Assembly (NCBI RefSeq): GCF_037975245.1
Contig: NC_092583.1
Coordinates: forward strand, 15,107,264 to 15,171,263
Direction of reading: 5' to 3'
Length of the DNA: 64,000 nucleotides
Origin: Apostichopus japonicus
Taxonomy: Eukaryota; Echinodermata; Holothuroidea; Aspidochirotida; Stichopodidae
A program made the position numbers and the translations under genes. The notes under the pieces are model-generated. The model had not been told where the DNA came from. It ran no database searches and saw nothing but the letters and a program-made list of their open reading frames with translations. Positions within the stretch are counted from its first letter, which is position 1, and every line of letters begins with the position of its first letter. Below, piece after piece: positions 30,901 to 37,191 of the stretch.

Positions 30901-33538
30901 TGAACAGGTTCAAGACCCATGGACGTGGCCTGGCTGAAGAACGGTAAAGATATCGCAGATAGCGTGGATTTCCGGTACATCAACCGAGGTAACATCTGCC
31001 AACTGGAAATTGCTGAGATCTTCCCAGAAGACGGTGGCAAATATACTTGTGAAGTACTGAATGACCTGGGAGACGCCGATTGTCATTGCAATGTCTCCGT
31101 TTCCGGTATGTTGTGAATCTATCTAATCATCCAAATCCCCAAAGTTTGGAGTACGTTTCGTAGTTCGACCTCTTCTAAAACTTACCAAATTTATTGTTTG
31201 CTTGTAACACCATGAAACAAGCATATTCTGAAAATTTCATTTGCAATTGCTGCAAAATTGGCCAATTTATCACACTTTGAAGCAACTGTGGCATTTTGGC
31301 ATTTTCTTGAATTTTGAGGTCTGATTTCTCAGCAATACTACCTTTCTATTACAGGAGCCTATAGACTTTATCCCATAGAAAAGAAAAGAAGAATAAAGGC
31401 TATTAAAGCATTGTCTTGTGATCAACTTATTTAAGGATTTTCATTTAAAAATAAGGCAAATGAAGATTTTTGTACCAACAGGGTGGTACTATATCCCTTC
31501 AAGAAACATAATCAGACTTTTTAAACGTGACACGTTTTGAGTTAATTGGTGTCAAAGACGACTTTTTTTTATACATTAGAGCAACTTAACAACCTGATTA
31601 GTTAATATTGAGAAACGCTAGAACCCAGAAATTTGGTAAGTTGTAAGAACTTAACACTTATATTGAAGTAAAAACCCTCACAATTCACACTTGGTTACAT
31701 TGGTAAAAAATTGGCATCAAAACCCCTTCCTCATTCTGAATCCCAATATGAAATAGCAACTTGCAAATATATTATATGAAAGCATTGTAATCATTATTTT
31801 GTATTGTTTGGACTGGACATATAATAACCTATGAAGGAATCAAGTACCCTGAAGCAATAGTTTAGGACCAATTTTATCATAAAACTCCACAAGACTTTTA
31901 TAGGCTTTTATAGCCTAGTTTGTTACTTTTCCATACTATGGGATAGTCTATTGGCATCTGTAATAGGAAGGTACTAGGATATTTAATTTCTGTGAAAGTA
32001 GACCGAAAAAGTCAAGAAAATGGTGCTGTGGAGACAAATTGCAGAAGTTCAAAGTGCGATAATTTTGGAGAGGGCCCTATTTTTCTATTTGTCTGTCTAT
32101 CTTTCCGTAAATCTAGTTAATGCCCTTATATCTGGGTAGTGCCCTTATATATCATTCCATCTATCTAGGTAGTGCCCTTATCTATCTTTCCATCTATCTA
32201 GGTATATACCCCTTGTCTATTTTTCTATCTTCTTTGCGTTCGTTCTGACCAAAACAAAGCAAATTGTAAATGAAACAAGACAATCAAGTTGCATTTATTA
32301 CAGTTCCAGTGGATATATGTGTTAATATTATTACTTCTCTTACAGAGGAACCAAGTGTTAGTATAAGTATGACAGGCACCCAAGAAGTCAGTTACAGTAC
32401 CAGTCAGCACGCCATGATGGATGAAGACCACATCCCACCAGAATTCTTTGAGGAACCTGAATCGGCCGTTGTCGAAGAAGGAAAGACTGCCAGATTCGTC
32501 TGTGACGTGGATGGTGAACCAATTCCAAAAGGTATCGTAAGGAGTTTGGTGCATGGATGTTGACCAGTAACTTATTAGATCTGCCACAATGATGGTGAAA
32601 TTTACACCTACCCCATTAAAATTACTACTGAGACCTGATCTTCATTGGCAATTTTATTCTCCAGAAAGTAGAGCATCATTAAAGGAGAGGCTATGAAATG
32701 AATGCTAGCCAAGTCTGGGAGTTGTTACTGTCACATGGATATTATGTGGGAAGAGTATTTTTTTTATTCCTTGAATTTAAATAAGTGATGTCATGTAAGA
32801 ATTGAGAAAGAGATTTTTTTTTTAATGGGTAAGTCTCTGTCCTGGCAGCTTTATTTCATTTCCTAGTTTGGACTGTTAATTAGACAAATATTAAAGGAGT
32901 TTTTTAACTGATACCCTGTGAAACCCTTTGAGAACTTTTTAAACAGAAAATCATACCATTTATGAGAACATGAACTTATAACCTTCTGATGTTAATCTTG
33001 CATTTTATTCAGTCACGTGGCTGAGAGGCGGTGTACCAATTACAGATGGAGGTCGTTACTTCATCAAGACGGAAAAGTTTTCCAATTCACTCGAAATTTC
33101 GAACGTGACATCGGCTGATGCCGGAGGTTACACCTGTCGAGCAGTAAACAGTGAAGGGGAAGTTACATCCAATTTCACTCTGACTGTCATGCCTAGAAGA
33201 TCAGGACCTTCCGAATCAAGGTTAGCTTAATGCAGAACACACGCACCTCTTGCCCCCTATTCCCCCTCTCCCCACCCCCCATTAACAGTGAGGTGTTTAA
33301 TAAAAGTTGGGAACCCGACAAATTGTACATCTTTCTCTGTCATTAAGTGATTTGAGGTGATAAGGGCGATATTGAGTAAGAACACCATTTTAGTTACTAG
33401 TTTTGATTGAAATGAGTTTCCCCGTTTGCCATTGAATTTGTTTCACTTAATTTGGTTCTTCTTTCCTTTAACAGCGATGTCCTTGGATTCCGACCAATTC
33501 CAGACGACGACGATTCACTGATCGACGAGATGATGTAA
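629..33538 (+). CDS. Titin/twitchin-family giant muscle kinase, 3' part (41 exons, spliced)
   Basis: Sarcomeric giant protein made of Ig and Fn3 domains with one Ser/Thr kinase near the C-terminus. Proteins of this family span the sarcomere, tie thick filaments to the M-band and act in mechanosensing. The 41 exons listed below total 11,402 nt and remain in one frame to TAA at 33536-33538, leaving two bases at the 5' edge that complete a codon begun upstream of the window. The order is I-F-F, I-F-F, I-I-F-F-F, I-I-F-F, I-I-F-kinase, five Ig, a Ser-Pro/Arg-rich linker, two Ig and an acidic tail. Ig-Ig-Fn3-kinase is shared by titin and twitchin. The Ser-Pro linker among the post-kinase Ig domains and the tail motif SIGRVAHGGALRE favour titin. 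A twitchin or TTN-1-type protein remains possible. The N-terminal part is outside the window. Confidence 0.9.
1130..1397 (+). CDS. Exon: Fn3 domain (remainder)
   Basis: Acceptor TAATCAG, donor GTAAAT, phase 0 to 1. It completes the Fn3 domain begun on the previous exon. Typical Fn3 signatures are LTWYPPADDGGSPISGYIL, the Trp in IWNKV, and YQFRVRAENKYGVSEP near the end. Confidence 0.88.
1745..2044 (+). CDS. Exon: Fn3 domain
   Basis: A 300-nt exon, phase 1-1, encoding one complete Fn3 domain: FEFSWTPPPSDRGAPIEGYI, Trp in SWQMA, YEFRVRAINEAGLSRP. The donor A|GTATGA is weaker than the others but is the one that keeps frame with the next Ig exon. Confidence 0.85.
2780..3070 (+). CDS. Exon: Ig domain
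   Basis: A 291-nt exon, phase 1-1. It starts with PPKFDLRPS after a long C-rich polypyrimidine tract. ATWYKDD carries the core Trp and DDTGFYRVHLASDIGED is the F-G region, again without the F-strand Cys. It completes an Ig-Fn3-Fn3 cycle boundary. The donor is GTAAGT at 3071. Confidence 0.88.
3156..5616. mobile_element. Non-autonomous TIR DNA transposon (PIF/Harbinger-like) in an intron
   Basis: The ends are inverted copies: 3156-3179 matches the reverse complement of 5593-5616 over 24 of 24 bases, starting GGGAAGCCTCGCAAATC. Similarity resumes after a short mismatch (TCCGGGCCGG and ATAATGAGCA on both arms), giving arms of about 65 bp. Both ends are flanked by TTA (3153-3155 and 5617-5619). 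A 3-bp TTA duplication is typical of PIF/Harbinger elements. The interior shows no transposase-like reading frame, so the copy is presumably non-autonomous. It makes up most of the 3.0-kb intron between the second Ig exon and the next Fn3 exon. Confidence 0.78.
6087..6389 (+). CDS. Exon: Fn3 domain
   Basis: A 303-nt exon, phase 1-1. Signatures: DKPGHPEGPLKAIG linker, VTLSWHHPRDDGGSPITNYI, Trp in LSWTPV, YGFRVRAENQYGESTP. It follows the 3-kb intron that carries the TIR transposon; the flanking splice sites (TATTTAG and GTAAGT) look intact. Confidence 0.88.
6939..7241 (+). CDS. Exon: Fn3 domain
   Basis: A 303-nt exon, phase 1-1. It reads SVPDAPSSPEVFGV, VTLSWMSPRSDGGSPITGYL, Trp in TRWIRA and YKFRVIAENDIGQSEAG. 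It is the second Fn3 of an Ig-Fn3-Fn3 cycle. Confidence 0.88.
7365..7445 (-). mobile_element. tRNA-derived SINE head
   Basis: On the minus strand there is an A-box-like TAGCTGGGTTGGT (plus 7423-7435) and, about 35 nt further on, a B-box-like GGTTTGAATC (plus 7378-7387). This is the spacing of an internal RNA polymerase III promoter in a tRNA. The arms do not form a clean cloverleaf, so this is a SINE head or tRNA pseudogene rather than a working tRNA gene. It lies antisense in a titin-gene intron. Confidence 0.5.
7626..7889 (+). CDS. Exon: short Ig domain
   Basis: A 264-nt exon (88 codons), phase 1-1. The domain has VLECRV, VKWYKNG, and an abbreviated F-G region, YGLYECECGKLRTSAELKV. This lacks the longer 'N-x-x-G' hairpin of its neighbours and resembles the compact Ig subclass of the titin I-band and obscurin. 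It is followed directly by another Ig. Confidence 0.86.
8335..8922 (+). CDS. Exon: Ig plus Fn3 fused
   Basis: A 588-nt exon, phase 1-1, carrying two complete domains: Ig (APPKINLELLRDV, FVEWYHQ, EDTGVYSVTVVNEAGRHS) and Fn3 (DIPGAPHGPLAM, INLSWYPPEDDGGTNIECYV, YHFRVRAENSNGVGPP). The equivalent pair at 629-1397 is interrupted by an intron in the linker, so an intron was lost here or gained there. Confidence 0.88.
9459..9764 (+). CDS. Exon: Fn3 domain
   Basis: A 306-nt exon, phase 1-1. Fn3 signatures: AAPSEPGLPEVHTIR, MTLTWTEPRHHGGRPMLGYH, Trp in LPWSRV, YEFRVVGVTEIGVGRPSEP. The donor is GTGGGT at 9765. Confidence 0.87.
10243..10542 (+). CDS. Exon: Fn3 domain
   Basis: A 300-nt exon, phase 1-1. 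Signatures: GHPSPPGIPQVDEA, VSLSWTPPISDGGSAISHYI, Trp in RSWTDK, HVFRVRAVNEAGFESDP. It is the third consecutive Fn3, giving an Ig-Ig-Fn3-Fn3-Fn3 block. Confidence 0.87.
10984..11068. repeat. 17-bp tandem repeat, four copies plus a partial
   Basis: Unit ATTATTCTCCCGCCCCC starts at 10990, 11007, 11024, 11041 and (truncated) 11058, with almost no divergence. It lies in the intron before the next Ig, close to the acceptor at 11153. Confidence 0.9.
11154..11265 (+). CDS. Exon: Ig domain, first half
   Basis: Phase 1 to 2. It encodes PEEKPSFLEKPHM through FTCIVVGSPKPEVSW, so the intron cuts the codon of the core Trp (TG|G). The same intron position recurs in post-kinase Ig exons at 24796 and 27441. 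Confidence 0.85.
11606..11781 (+). CDS. Exon: Ig domain, second half
   Basis: Phase 2 to 1. It completes the Trp codon and continues MRNGKEIYSGGRYKTISD, then VYKLIIYNVVGEDLGLYSV and AKNTSGRAKSSAELLI. Acceptor ATGCAG, donor GTAAGT. Confidence 0.85.
12518..12677 (+). CDS. Exon: Ig domain, first half
   Basis: Phase 1 to 2. It encodes RAPVAHLYELPPETTMHIPA, then FEIPVYIQAAPMPALKWRKD with the core Trp, ending at RGRV plus AT|. Acceptor CTTCTAG, donor GTAAGA. Confidence 0.85.
13133..13263 (+). CDS. Exon: Ig domain, second half
   Basis: Phase 2 to 1. ISSMTEDVARLRIKGAERQD then TGRYLLEVANQFGVETV, a classic Ig F-G region with Leu in place of the Cys. It makes a second consecutive Ig ahead of two Fn3 domains. 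Confidence 0.85.
13698..14000 (+). CDS. Exon: Fn3 domain
   Basis: A 303-nt exon, phase 1-1. Signatures: DKPSPPEGEYFVTRQEAPDK, INLRWAPPKDDGGAPITLYH, Trp in EGWSKV, YIFRVIAENKYGKSEP. Confidence 0.88.
14571..14873 (+). CDS. Exon: Fn3 domain
   Basis: A 303-nt exon, phase 1-1. Signatures: DVPSPPSKPMITGL, IELTWSKPDSDGGSPVSGYI, Trp in KSWRRV, YEFRVMAQNELGRSMPSR. Splice sites TTTACAG and GTAAGG. Confidence 0.88.
15622..15909 (+). CDS. Exon: Ig domain
   Basis: A 288-nt exon, phase 1-1. Signatures: GKGKPFFLKKPSTVSAAEG, LQCEISGVPPPEVKWFHDG, EEDAGDYTAEAVNASGTDYA. The last 87 nt and the start of the following intron are duplicated immediately downstream (see 15998-16145). The donor is GTAGGT. Confidence 0.88.
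15998..16145 (+). pseudogene. Tandem duplicate of the preceding exon tail (pseudo-exon)
   Basis: 15998-16084 repeats 15823-15909 with a few substitutions (two change residues, Ser to Phe and Thr to Ile), and the intron start is copied too, an offset of 175 bp. The copy keeps an open 29-codon frame, follows an AG at 15996-15997 and retains a GTAGGT donor, phase 1-1, so splicing it in would preserve frame. It lacks the first two thirds of an Ig and the tract before it is G-rich rather than pyrimidine-rich, so it is more likely a silent remnant. Confidence 0.7.
16618..16908 (+). CDS. Exon: Ig domain
   Basis: A 291-nt exon, phase 1-1. Signatures: VRPTVNFPSHLRAAPITLMP, PTIRWERDG, GDAGRYSVIAENEYGLES. 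It corresponds in position to the Ig that precedes the Fn3-kinase unit in titin (A169 in vertebrate nomenclature, by analogy). Confidence 0.87.
17190..17477 (+). CDS. Exon: last Fn3 domain before the kinase
   Basis: A 288-nt exon, phase 1-1. Signatures: GPPEHPRNVEILDT, VKLSWLPPATDGGSAVTSYV, Trp in GPWVRA, YQFRVAALSAYGTSAPT. Ig-Ig-Fn3-kinase is the order found in titin and twitchin. Confidence 0.88.
17781..17943 (+). CDS. Exon: linker to kinase and kinase start
   Basis: Phase 1 to 2. An acidic linker (APVEEERPEFEDLEARMRHY) is followed by VYDYYDIHEEIG, the first strand of the kinase and the beginning of the Gly-rich loop, split by the intron after IG-R(AG|). Confidence 0.87.
18426..18626 (+). 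CDS. Exon: kinase N-lobe
   Basis: Phase 2 to 2. It contains the Gly loop RGSYGVVYRATEK, the ATP-anchoring Lys in WAAKFIKC, the helix-C Glu in IKREIDVMKKL, and the hinge MIMIIEF. The donor is TT|GTTAGT, which joins the next exon as EFLTGGELFD, the conserved hinge/helix-D start of MLCK-like kinases. Confidence 0.88.
19123..19264 (+). CDS. Exon: kinase helix D/E and catalytic loop start
   Basis: Phase 2 to 0. LTGGELFDRIVDENHI, then VEYMRQVCEGMKHMHEKHIV and the catalytic loop HLDMK. The Asp is present, and HLD replaces HRD as in twitchin-type kinases. The intron falls between Lys and Pro of the HLDMKPEN motif. Confidence 0.9.
19687..19886 (+). CDS. Exon: kinase activation segment
   Basis: Phase 0 to 2. 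PENVMLRD, LKLIDFGLSREID with an intact DFG, the P+1 region VMFGTPEFVAPEVV, and the helix-F segment TDVWSLGVLAYIM. Vertebrate titin kinase has a changed DFG and a blocking Tyr in the P+1 loop; neither change is seen here. Confidence 0.9.
20244..20396 (+). CDS. Exon: kinase C-lobe
   Basis: Phase 2 to 2. LSGFSPFMGDNDQETLKNVA, GEWDFEEEAFNDISDEALDW and IEKILVVEK: the helix-G to helix-H part of an MLCK/titin-like kinase. The donor GA|GTAAGT was chosen over the read-through to a stop because it yields VEKDDRMT with the next exon. Confidence 0.89.
20506..20620 (+). mobile_element. SINE remnant with a MIR/L2-like 3' segment
   Basis: A B-box-like GGTTTGAGTCT (20516-20526) is followed by GCGTCCTTGAGCAAGGC (20545-20561), a GTGCCTCTGTTCAACCAGG stretch and GTGTAAACAGTGGGG. 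This series of blocks resembles the conserved 3' half of MIR/CORE SINEs and L2 tails. The right end is eroded by a G run and is uncertain. Confidence 0.45.
21018..21150 (+). CDS. Exon: kinase end and start of regulatory tail
   Basis: Phase 2 to 0. DDRMTIQQALDHPWLQMI closes the catalytic domain, then a basic helix (EEARRHARRLESTRLAKYW). The end is ambiguous: GT at 21148 or GT at 21151 (GTG|GTACAG) both keep frame and differ by one Val; I prefer 21150. Confidence 0.82.
21670..21778 (+). CDS. Exon: kinase regulatory tail
   Basis: Phase 0 to 1. It encodes SGHTVVSIGRVAHGGALREL and HQVYRGSQLYQRILFM. The VVS-x-x-R-x-x-x-GGA pattern resembles the autoinhibitory tail of titin kinase, which packs in the active site. 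The frame was chosen by this match and by the phase of both neighbours; the other two frames hit a stop or lack similarity. Confidence 0.8.
22220..22510 (+). CDS. Exon: post-kinase Ig domain 1
   Basis: A 291-nt exon, phase 1-1. APKITRRLEDVIAIEGNAAR, FECEVTAMTEPLIEWYKD, DVGQYICRATNSYGHATS with both canonical Cys. It is equivalent in position to titin M1. Confidence 0.88.
22960..23023 (+). CDS. Exon: basic interdomain linker
   Basis: A 64-nt exon, phase 1 to 2, encoding LLGEEELAQRGERRTLDLKR and QR: a charged linker between post-kinase Ig 1 and 2. Acceptor TCTATAG, donor GTAAGG. Confidence 0.75.
23223..23365 (+). CDS. Exon: linker and first part of post-kinase Ig 2
   Basis: Phase 2 to 1. RIPLGERGRKLRAGRAALIG, then APRLVSELEDQQCGLGFILP, which fits the A-B strands of an Ig. 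The pairing with the next exon gives an Ig whose B-C region is split by the intron. The B strand (GFILPLTFQV) is atypical. Confidence 0.72.
23952..24167 (+). CDS. Exon: post-kinase Ig 2, remainder
   Basis: A 216-nt exon, phase 1-1. LLPPHVDTKVKWMRNEE, VYTLEIEETQITDSGIYEAE, VSNQFGTVATRCKVDVD: a clear Ig C-to-G part with the D-S-G-x-Y motif. Confidence 0.84.
24661..24796 (+). CDS. Exon: post-kinase Ig 3, first half
   Basis: Phase 1 to 2. DKYMDKYSNYSRPRFTQVLR, AARLDCKITGIPEPEIRW, with the intron inside the Trp codon. Donor GTGAGT. Confidence 0.86.
25313..25491 (+). CDS. Exon: post-kinase Ig 3, second half
   Basis: Phase 2 to 1. FKDHKEVQDGQHYSFEYGDD, TYTLVIQEAFLEDAGTYTCQ, ASNLVGRIACDSGVKVK. Canonical Cys in TYTC. 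Confidence 0.86.
26024..26048 (+). CDS. Micro-exon (25 nt) in linker before Ig 4
   Basis: It encodes AGAHSDV with split codons on both sides (phase 1 to 2). The acceptor TTTTGTAG has a strong pyrimidine tract and the donor is GTGAGT. The frame of the large exon at 26372 requires a phase-2 partner, which this micro-exon supplies, while the exon at 25491 ends in phase 1. Confidence 0.72.
26205..26305. repeat. G/A-rich tandem repeat
   Basis: The block GGAGAGTGTTCGAGGGGGG and variants recur three times within 100 bp of an intron (26223, 26250 and 26282 approximately). Confidence 0.75.
26372..26718 (+). CDS. Exon: post-kinase Ig 4
   Basis: A 347-nt exon, phase 2 to 1. Linker EDVEVAPKIRRVDSYEPPKQ, then APFFSLPLSRKTFEVDSTAK, MSCAVQGHPKSEVSWTKNGA, MADTGTYACVAKNTEGEGTT. 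Both canonical Cys and the core Trp are present. Confidence 0.88.
26719..26848. repeat. AGTTTCATT microsatellite directly after a splice donor
   Basis: AGTTTCATT and AAGTTTCATT units repeat about 12 times starting at the donor GTAAGT of the Ig 4 exon, so the repeat begins within a few bases of the 5' splice site. Confidence 0.88.
27303..27441 (+). CDS. Exon: post-kinase Ig 5, first half
   Basis: Phase 1 to 2. SLSEDDETYNYIRPSFPKGL, RVREGRVARIEIRVSGHPTP, EVTW; the intron splits the Trp codon. Confidence 0.85.
27764..27942 (+). CDS. Exon: post-kinase Ig 5, second half
   Basis: Phase 2 to 1. MKDGVQIEDEDRISVERAPG, TLVISGIAPTDAGRYQVMAK, SVAGKASVAADLIVVD. Donor GTAAGT. Confidence 0.86.
28115..30745 (+). 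CDS. Large exon: Ser-Pro/Arg-rich repeat segment plus start of Ig 6
   Basis: A single uninterrupted 2,631-nt exon (877 codons), phase 1-1. It opens with an acidic stretch and a basic cluster (GKRRKRKKRKVPEHEREE), then a long disordered region dense in S-P, T-P and R. Two internal repeat series are visible: about 20-residue units built on TPTxRxRPFTPTSPS (three copies, 28978-29157), and a 46-residue unit with SPSLRRTESPSYRARDSTR, three copies starting near 29871, 30009 and 30147. A charged His/Arg/Asp-rich part follows. The last 30 residues (PTFSKFLRDVSVMEGRRVIL) begin an Ig completed on the next exon. Vertebrate titin also has Ser-Pro-rich linkers between M-band Ig domains, phosphorylated by proline-directed kinases. 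A similar role here is inference. Confidence 0.9.
29848..30195 (+). repeat. 138-bp coding minisatellite, about 2.5 copies
   Basis: TTTAAGAAGAACCGAATCTC starts at 29871 and 30009, and with one change at 30147, exactly 138 bp (46 codons) apart. The first two copies are nearly identical, so the expansion is recent. The third is cut short after TESPSYRSRESPS. Length is a multiple of three, so copy-number change keeps frame. Confidence 0.92.
30908..31105 (+). CDS. Exon: post-kinase Ig 6, remainder
   Basis: A 198-nt exon, phase 1-1. GSRPMDVAWLKNGKDIADSV, ICQLEIAEIFPEDGGKYTCE, VLNDLGDADCHCNVSVS. Core Trp and F-strand Cys are present. Confidence 0.87.
32090..32225. repeat. Short tandem repeat (CTATCTAGGTAGTGCCCTTA-type)
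   Basis: Three imperfect units of about 35-55 bp combining CATCTATCTAGGTA and GTGCCCTTAT, in the intron before Ig 7. Confidence 0.75.
32346..32531 (+). CDS. Exon: linker and first part of post-kinase Ig 7
   Basis: A 186-nt exon, phase 1-1. Ser-rich linker EEPSVSISMTGTQEVSYSTS, then PPEFFEEPESAVVEEGKTAR and FVCDVDGEPIPK with the B-strand Cys. Acceptor TCTTACAG, donor GTATCG. Confidence 0.86.
33013..33220 (+). CDS. Exon: post-kinase Ig 7, remainder
   Basis: Phase 1 to 2. VTWLRGGVPITDGGRYFIKT, SADAGGYTCRAVNSEGEVTS, FTLTVMPRRSGPSES. Canonical Ig C-to-G strands. Last Ig of the protein. Confidence 0.87.
33475..33538 (+). CDS. Last exon: acidic C-terminal tail and stop
   Basis: Phase 2, 64 nt: SDVLGFRPIPDDDDSLIDEM, one more Met and TAA at 33536-33538. 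The protein ends in a short acidic tail shortly after Ig 7. Confidence 0.85.
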
Positions 33539-34930
33539 GAGTTATCTCGTGACAGTAAAAATCACAAAGTTCTCTGAGAAGACTTCAAGAAAAGTTTTTA
33601 TCTATTTTGATCCTATTTCAGCTCTTTGCTATGACTTTTGATGACCCTCGAGCTGAAATTGTATCTATGTATCATAAAGTTTTCTCATTTTGATTTTTTA
33701 ATTTTTATCCAACTTTGACTTCCAAGATGTACATATTGTTACTTACCGATTTGTGCCATAACTGAATTCCAATTTTACGGGTCTGTGTATATGGACTGTA
33801 TGTATTCAAATGTACAGATTGTCCATACTGTATGAAAGAACGAGACAAATTCGAACAGTTACTAGAAAAGTGTTTCGACGATGATTTAGGAGCTTGTACA
33901 AGCCAGTGGAGAGATGATATTTGTACAATAAAATATGGAAGCCAGGCATCAATCTTAGACAAATGAGCTGATATGGGACAAAATAGTTAATCACTATATA
34001 TGAAGTCAACTGAAGAACTGTGATAAGAAAACAAGTAAAAAAAAAGAAAAAATAATTGAACCATAAAAATATGAAAAACAGAACCCTGATATGACTTTTT
34101 TTCAACTGACGATCAATGGAATCACTTTGGATATACTCCAGTGACAAGACTAATTTAACGTGTGGTGACATGATGAACAGATCTTGTTAAGTTTAATGAC
34201 TAACAACTAATGTTTGTTAATATCTACTTTATTAGCTTCTAAGACAACTCAGAGATTTTTTCAAATTTCAATGGATGAAAATCAGGTTTGAAAATTTTCT
34301 CAAAAATGTGGTGTATTTGAGGAAATAGTCTTACCTTTTTCTAAAAGATTTGAAAAAGTTTCTGGATTTTTGCACATAAATTAATTTAAAGTTTAAAGAA
34401 ATGTGACATCACTGAAAATCTGAAATTGTTGTGGTGGCTCTTGAAGATTTTCTGTGAATGTTATAATACACTTTTGATTTATCATGTTTTATTGATTTCA
34501 ATAACCATATTATGGCTTGTTGTGGTGGCTAGCCAAATTGGTTGGAAATTTGAACAAATTGCTCGGGTGAATACTTTATACATTTTCAATACGATGTGAA
34601 AAATTCCTTGTAAAACCAAGTTTGGGAGATGAAACTTAAATCAAGGAAAAATGAAAAAGAGAAAAACAATTACTGAAGAACCAACTTTCGTCAAATTGTT
34701 GTGGTGGCAATTTTTCGTTAGTCATTACCAGTATATTTGTTTCTGGTTTCTAAGAACATGTGGCTAGTGTCTTTGAAATTTCAGAATATGAAGCAGTTTT
34801 TTACTAGTTTTTTTTTAATAGTTTGTGGTGGTTGATAATATTACTGCTATTTTCCTTTGTATTTATTTGTCCATCTCTCAATCTTTGATAAACGTGTGAC
34901 TTCTATCATTGTGGTGGTGATGCAAGACAC
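33539..34930 (+). promoter_or_regulatory. Presumptive 3'UTR of the titin-like gene with TTGTGGTGG motifs
   Basis: An AATAAA at 33927-33932 could end a short 3'UTR of about 400 nt. Further downstream TTGTGGTGG occurs near 34430, 34519, 34700, 34823 and 34910; three copies are longer (TTGTTGTGGTGGC). If the transcript extends this far the motifs would lie in the 3'UTR. The true end is not determined by the sequence. Confidence 0.45.
33927..33932 (+). terminator. Candidate polyadenylation signal AATAAA
   Basis: First AATAAA hexamer noted after the TAA at 33536-33538, 389 nt downstream. A GT-rich downstream element is not obvious. Confidence 0.4.
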
Positions 34931-37191
34931 GTTAAATTACGAGGGATAAAACACTATCGTTTAAAGTTTTCACTCGAGTTCTATGATAAATTTGTAAAAG
35001 CGAGCAGTCATTTTTGATCGGCAACTTGTTATTTTCACTAAAATGCTTGCAGTTTATAGATTTGACTTCTGGTCAAGACAACACCCAATGTTTTTTTGCT
35101 TTTTTTAAATTAAAACAAAGTTTTAACCATGAGAAGAATACATATTAAACACTAATATTTAATTTTTACCAAATAATGGAACTTAATGAATAACAAATTT
35201 AAGAAAGATATTATTATTATATCATGCAGTTGCCAAAACAAATCACTTTTCCAAGTTAATAATGCTTTAATAAATCCTCAGCAATGTTAACAATATTTTT
35301 CTTTGTTATACCTTTTTTGGCTTTGTCATTCTATTTCGTAATTTGTTAGATTTACTGTAACTTGTTGAAAATTGCCAAGGTATGCACACACGCACTGAAA
35401 TCTACGTATCACCACCTAAACTATAAAAACATGTCAACTTTGCTGCTTATTTATACCCCCAACTACCCACCCGCCCCCTCCTACCTTCCCCACCGTAGAG
35501 GATCCCAACCTACTTCACTATTTACTTTTTCATGTTAGCAATTACTATTTGTATCTTAGGTGTTAATGTCCTCTTTGTTGACCTGTACCGCATATTCTAC
35601 ATTAGCGCGGTATTATTTGGTAACATCAACCAATAATTGTGTTGCAGTAAAAATGGAAAATTCTATCCTAGAAGAGAAGAGTATCTGTCAATAAGGTACA
35701 ATATGATAAAACCCTATAGGTTATTGAAGGGTAAATCAATGTAATCAGTATATGTGTTATTTCTCCAGCCCAGATGGTCAATGTGCCAACAAATTTTCAG
35801 CAGTTCACAAGTCTTTGAAAAACCTATCAATGCGGCCTTAAGATCCTAAACCAATAACAAGGAAAGAAATCAAAAATATATAAATACGTTGAGGAGGCAG
35901 AAATAATGTACCCCTAGTCGTTGTCATATTCTAAACTGACAGATGAAAGACATTCTCATGTTTTCCAACACAACTGTAATTTTTCTACTTTTGTCAGGAG
36001 AGTAAATTTACTTCGTTCCCCACTTACCTGTCTCCCCACAACCTAAGCACGGCATTCTACCGTGTCTAGTATGCCCTGGTAATCTTTTAACACTGTGCAC
36101 CCTTACTGAACCCAAGTAAACTTCTTCATATTCTACCATTCCAAAGTGTCTCACATGTTTTTCGTATTGGGAAAAATGGAGAGTAAGTACATCCTTAAGT
36201 GTTGCAGCAGCACATGTATGGTGGATACTGTGTTATACCTGTATGTAGCTGCACTGATAGACAGTAGTTGCAGTGTTCATATTGCAAATTTACTGTATAC
36301 CATCATACTGGGTACACACAACTTCACTGGGGTCTGTCAAATTAATTTCATGCCCATTATTATCTCCAAAACATTCACAAAAGGAAACTTCTCACAGTTG
36401 AACATTTCCAATATGCTCTGTCACTTATAGATAGGCTTTTAAAGATATGATATCAAAGAACATGGTTGCATTTAATAATTAGGTTAAAGTACTGATAACA
36501 CTCTGATCATTCCTACAGTAGGTGCGGGAAGTTGACAACCTTGCGGCTGCTAACAAAGATCATTATCTGAAGTATTATGAAACCAAATACTCCAGGAAAG
36601 GTTGCATTTTGGCTGTTATAATGTTGTTAACTTATCTATTATTAGAAACAAAGAGGAACTTTCACTTCAGTGCATTGACTACATCAGTTAACTAAACAGT
36701 TGTTATTTGTCTGTATGTCTTGCATATCAAAATGGACTACTCCTTGTTCCTGTTATAACTACTGCAGAAATCAAAACAGAAAGCAAAACATGTTCACTTT
36801 ACATAATTTTATTTTCCCCATTATTAAAGCTTTTCTTTTAGTAAAGAAACTATTTCTGATTTCAACTGCTTTACCGACAAGAAATGTTCGCATGTATGTC
36901 GTTGATAAAACACGAGCACTGCTGGTACTGTAGGTCACACATGAACTGTAAAGGAAACTAAAATAGATATATTTTGGGGATTAGAGTGAAAATGAGTTGT
37001 AGCAGATGTACTACTATTTAAGAGTAGTCACCCAAGATAGAGCCAGGGCATTAAACATTCGAAACAACTGTTGATCTACTTTCAATCCCATTCCCCTCGC
37101 ATTGAACTGTCACAATATGATGTAACAGATACAACACATGATCTAAGCCAGAGGACAGACAAGTTTTATCGCACATTGGCTGTATTAAGAC

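Noticed and set aside
32532-32563. Read-through of the exon ending at 32531 to a stop as a C-terminus
   Set aside because: The Ig is incomplete there and the exon at 33013 continues it in frame with the core Trp.
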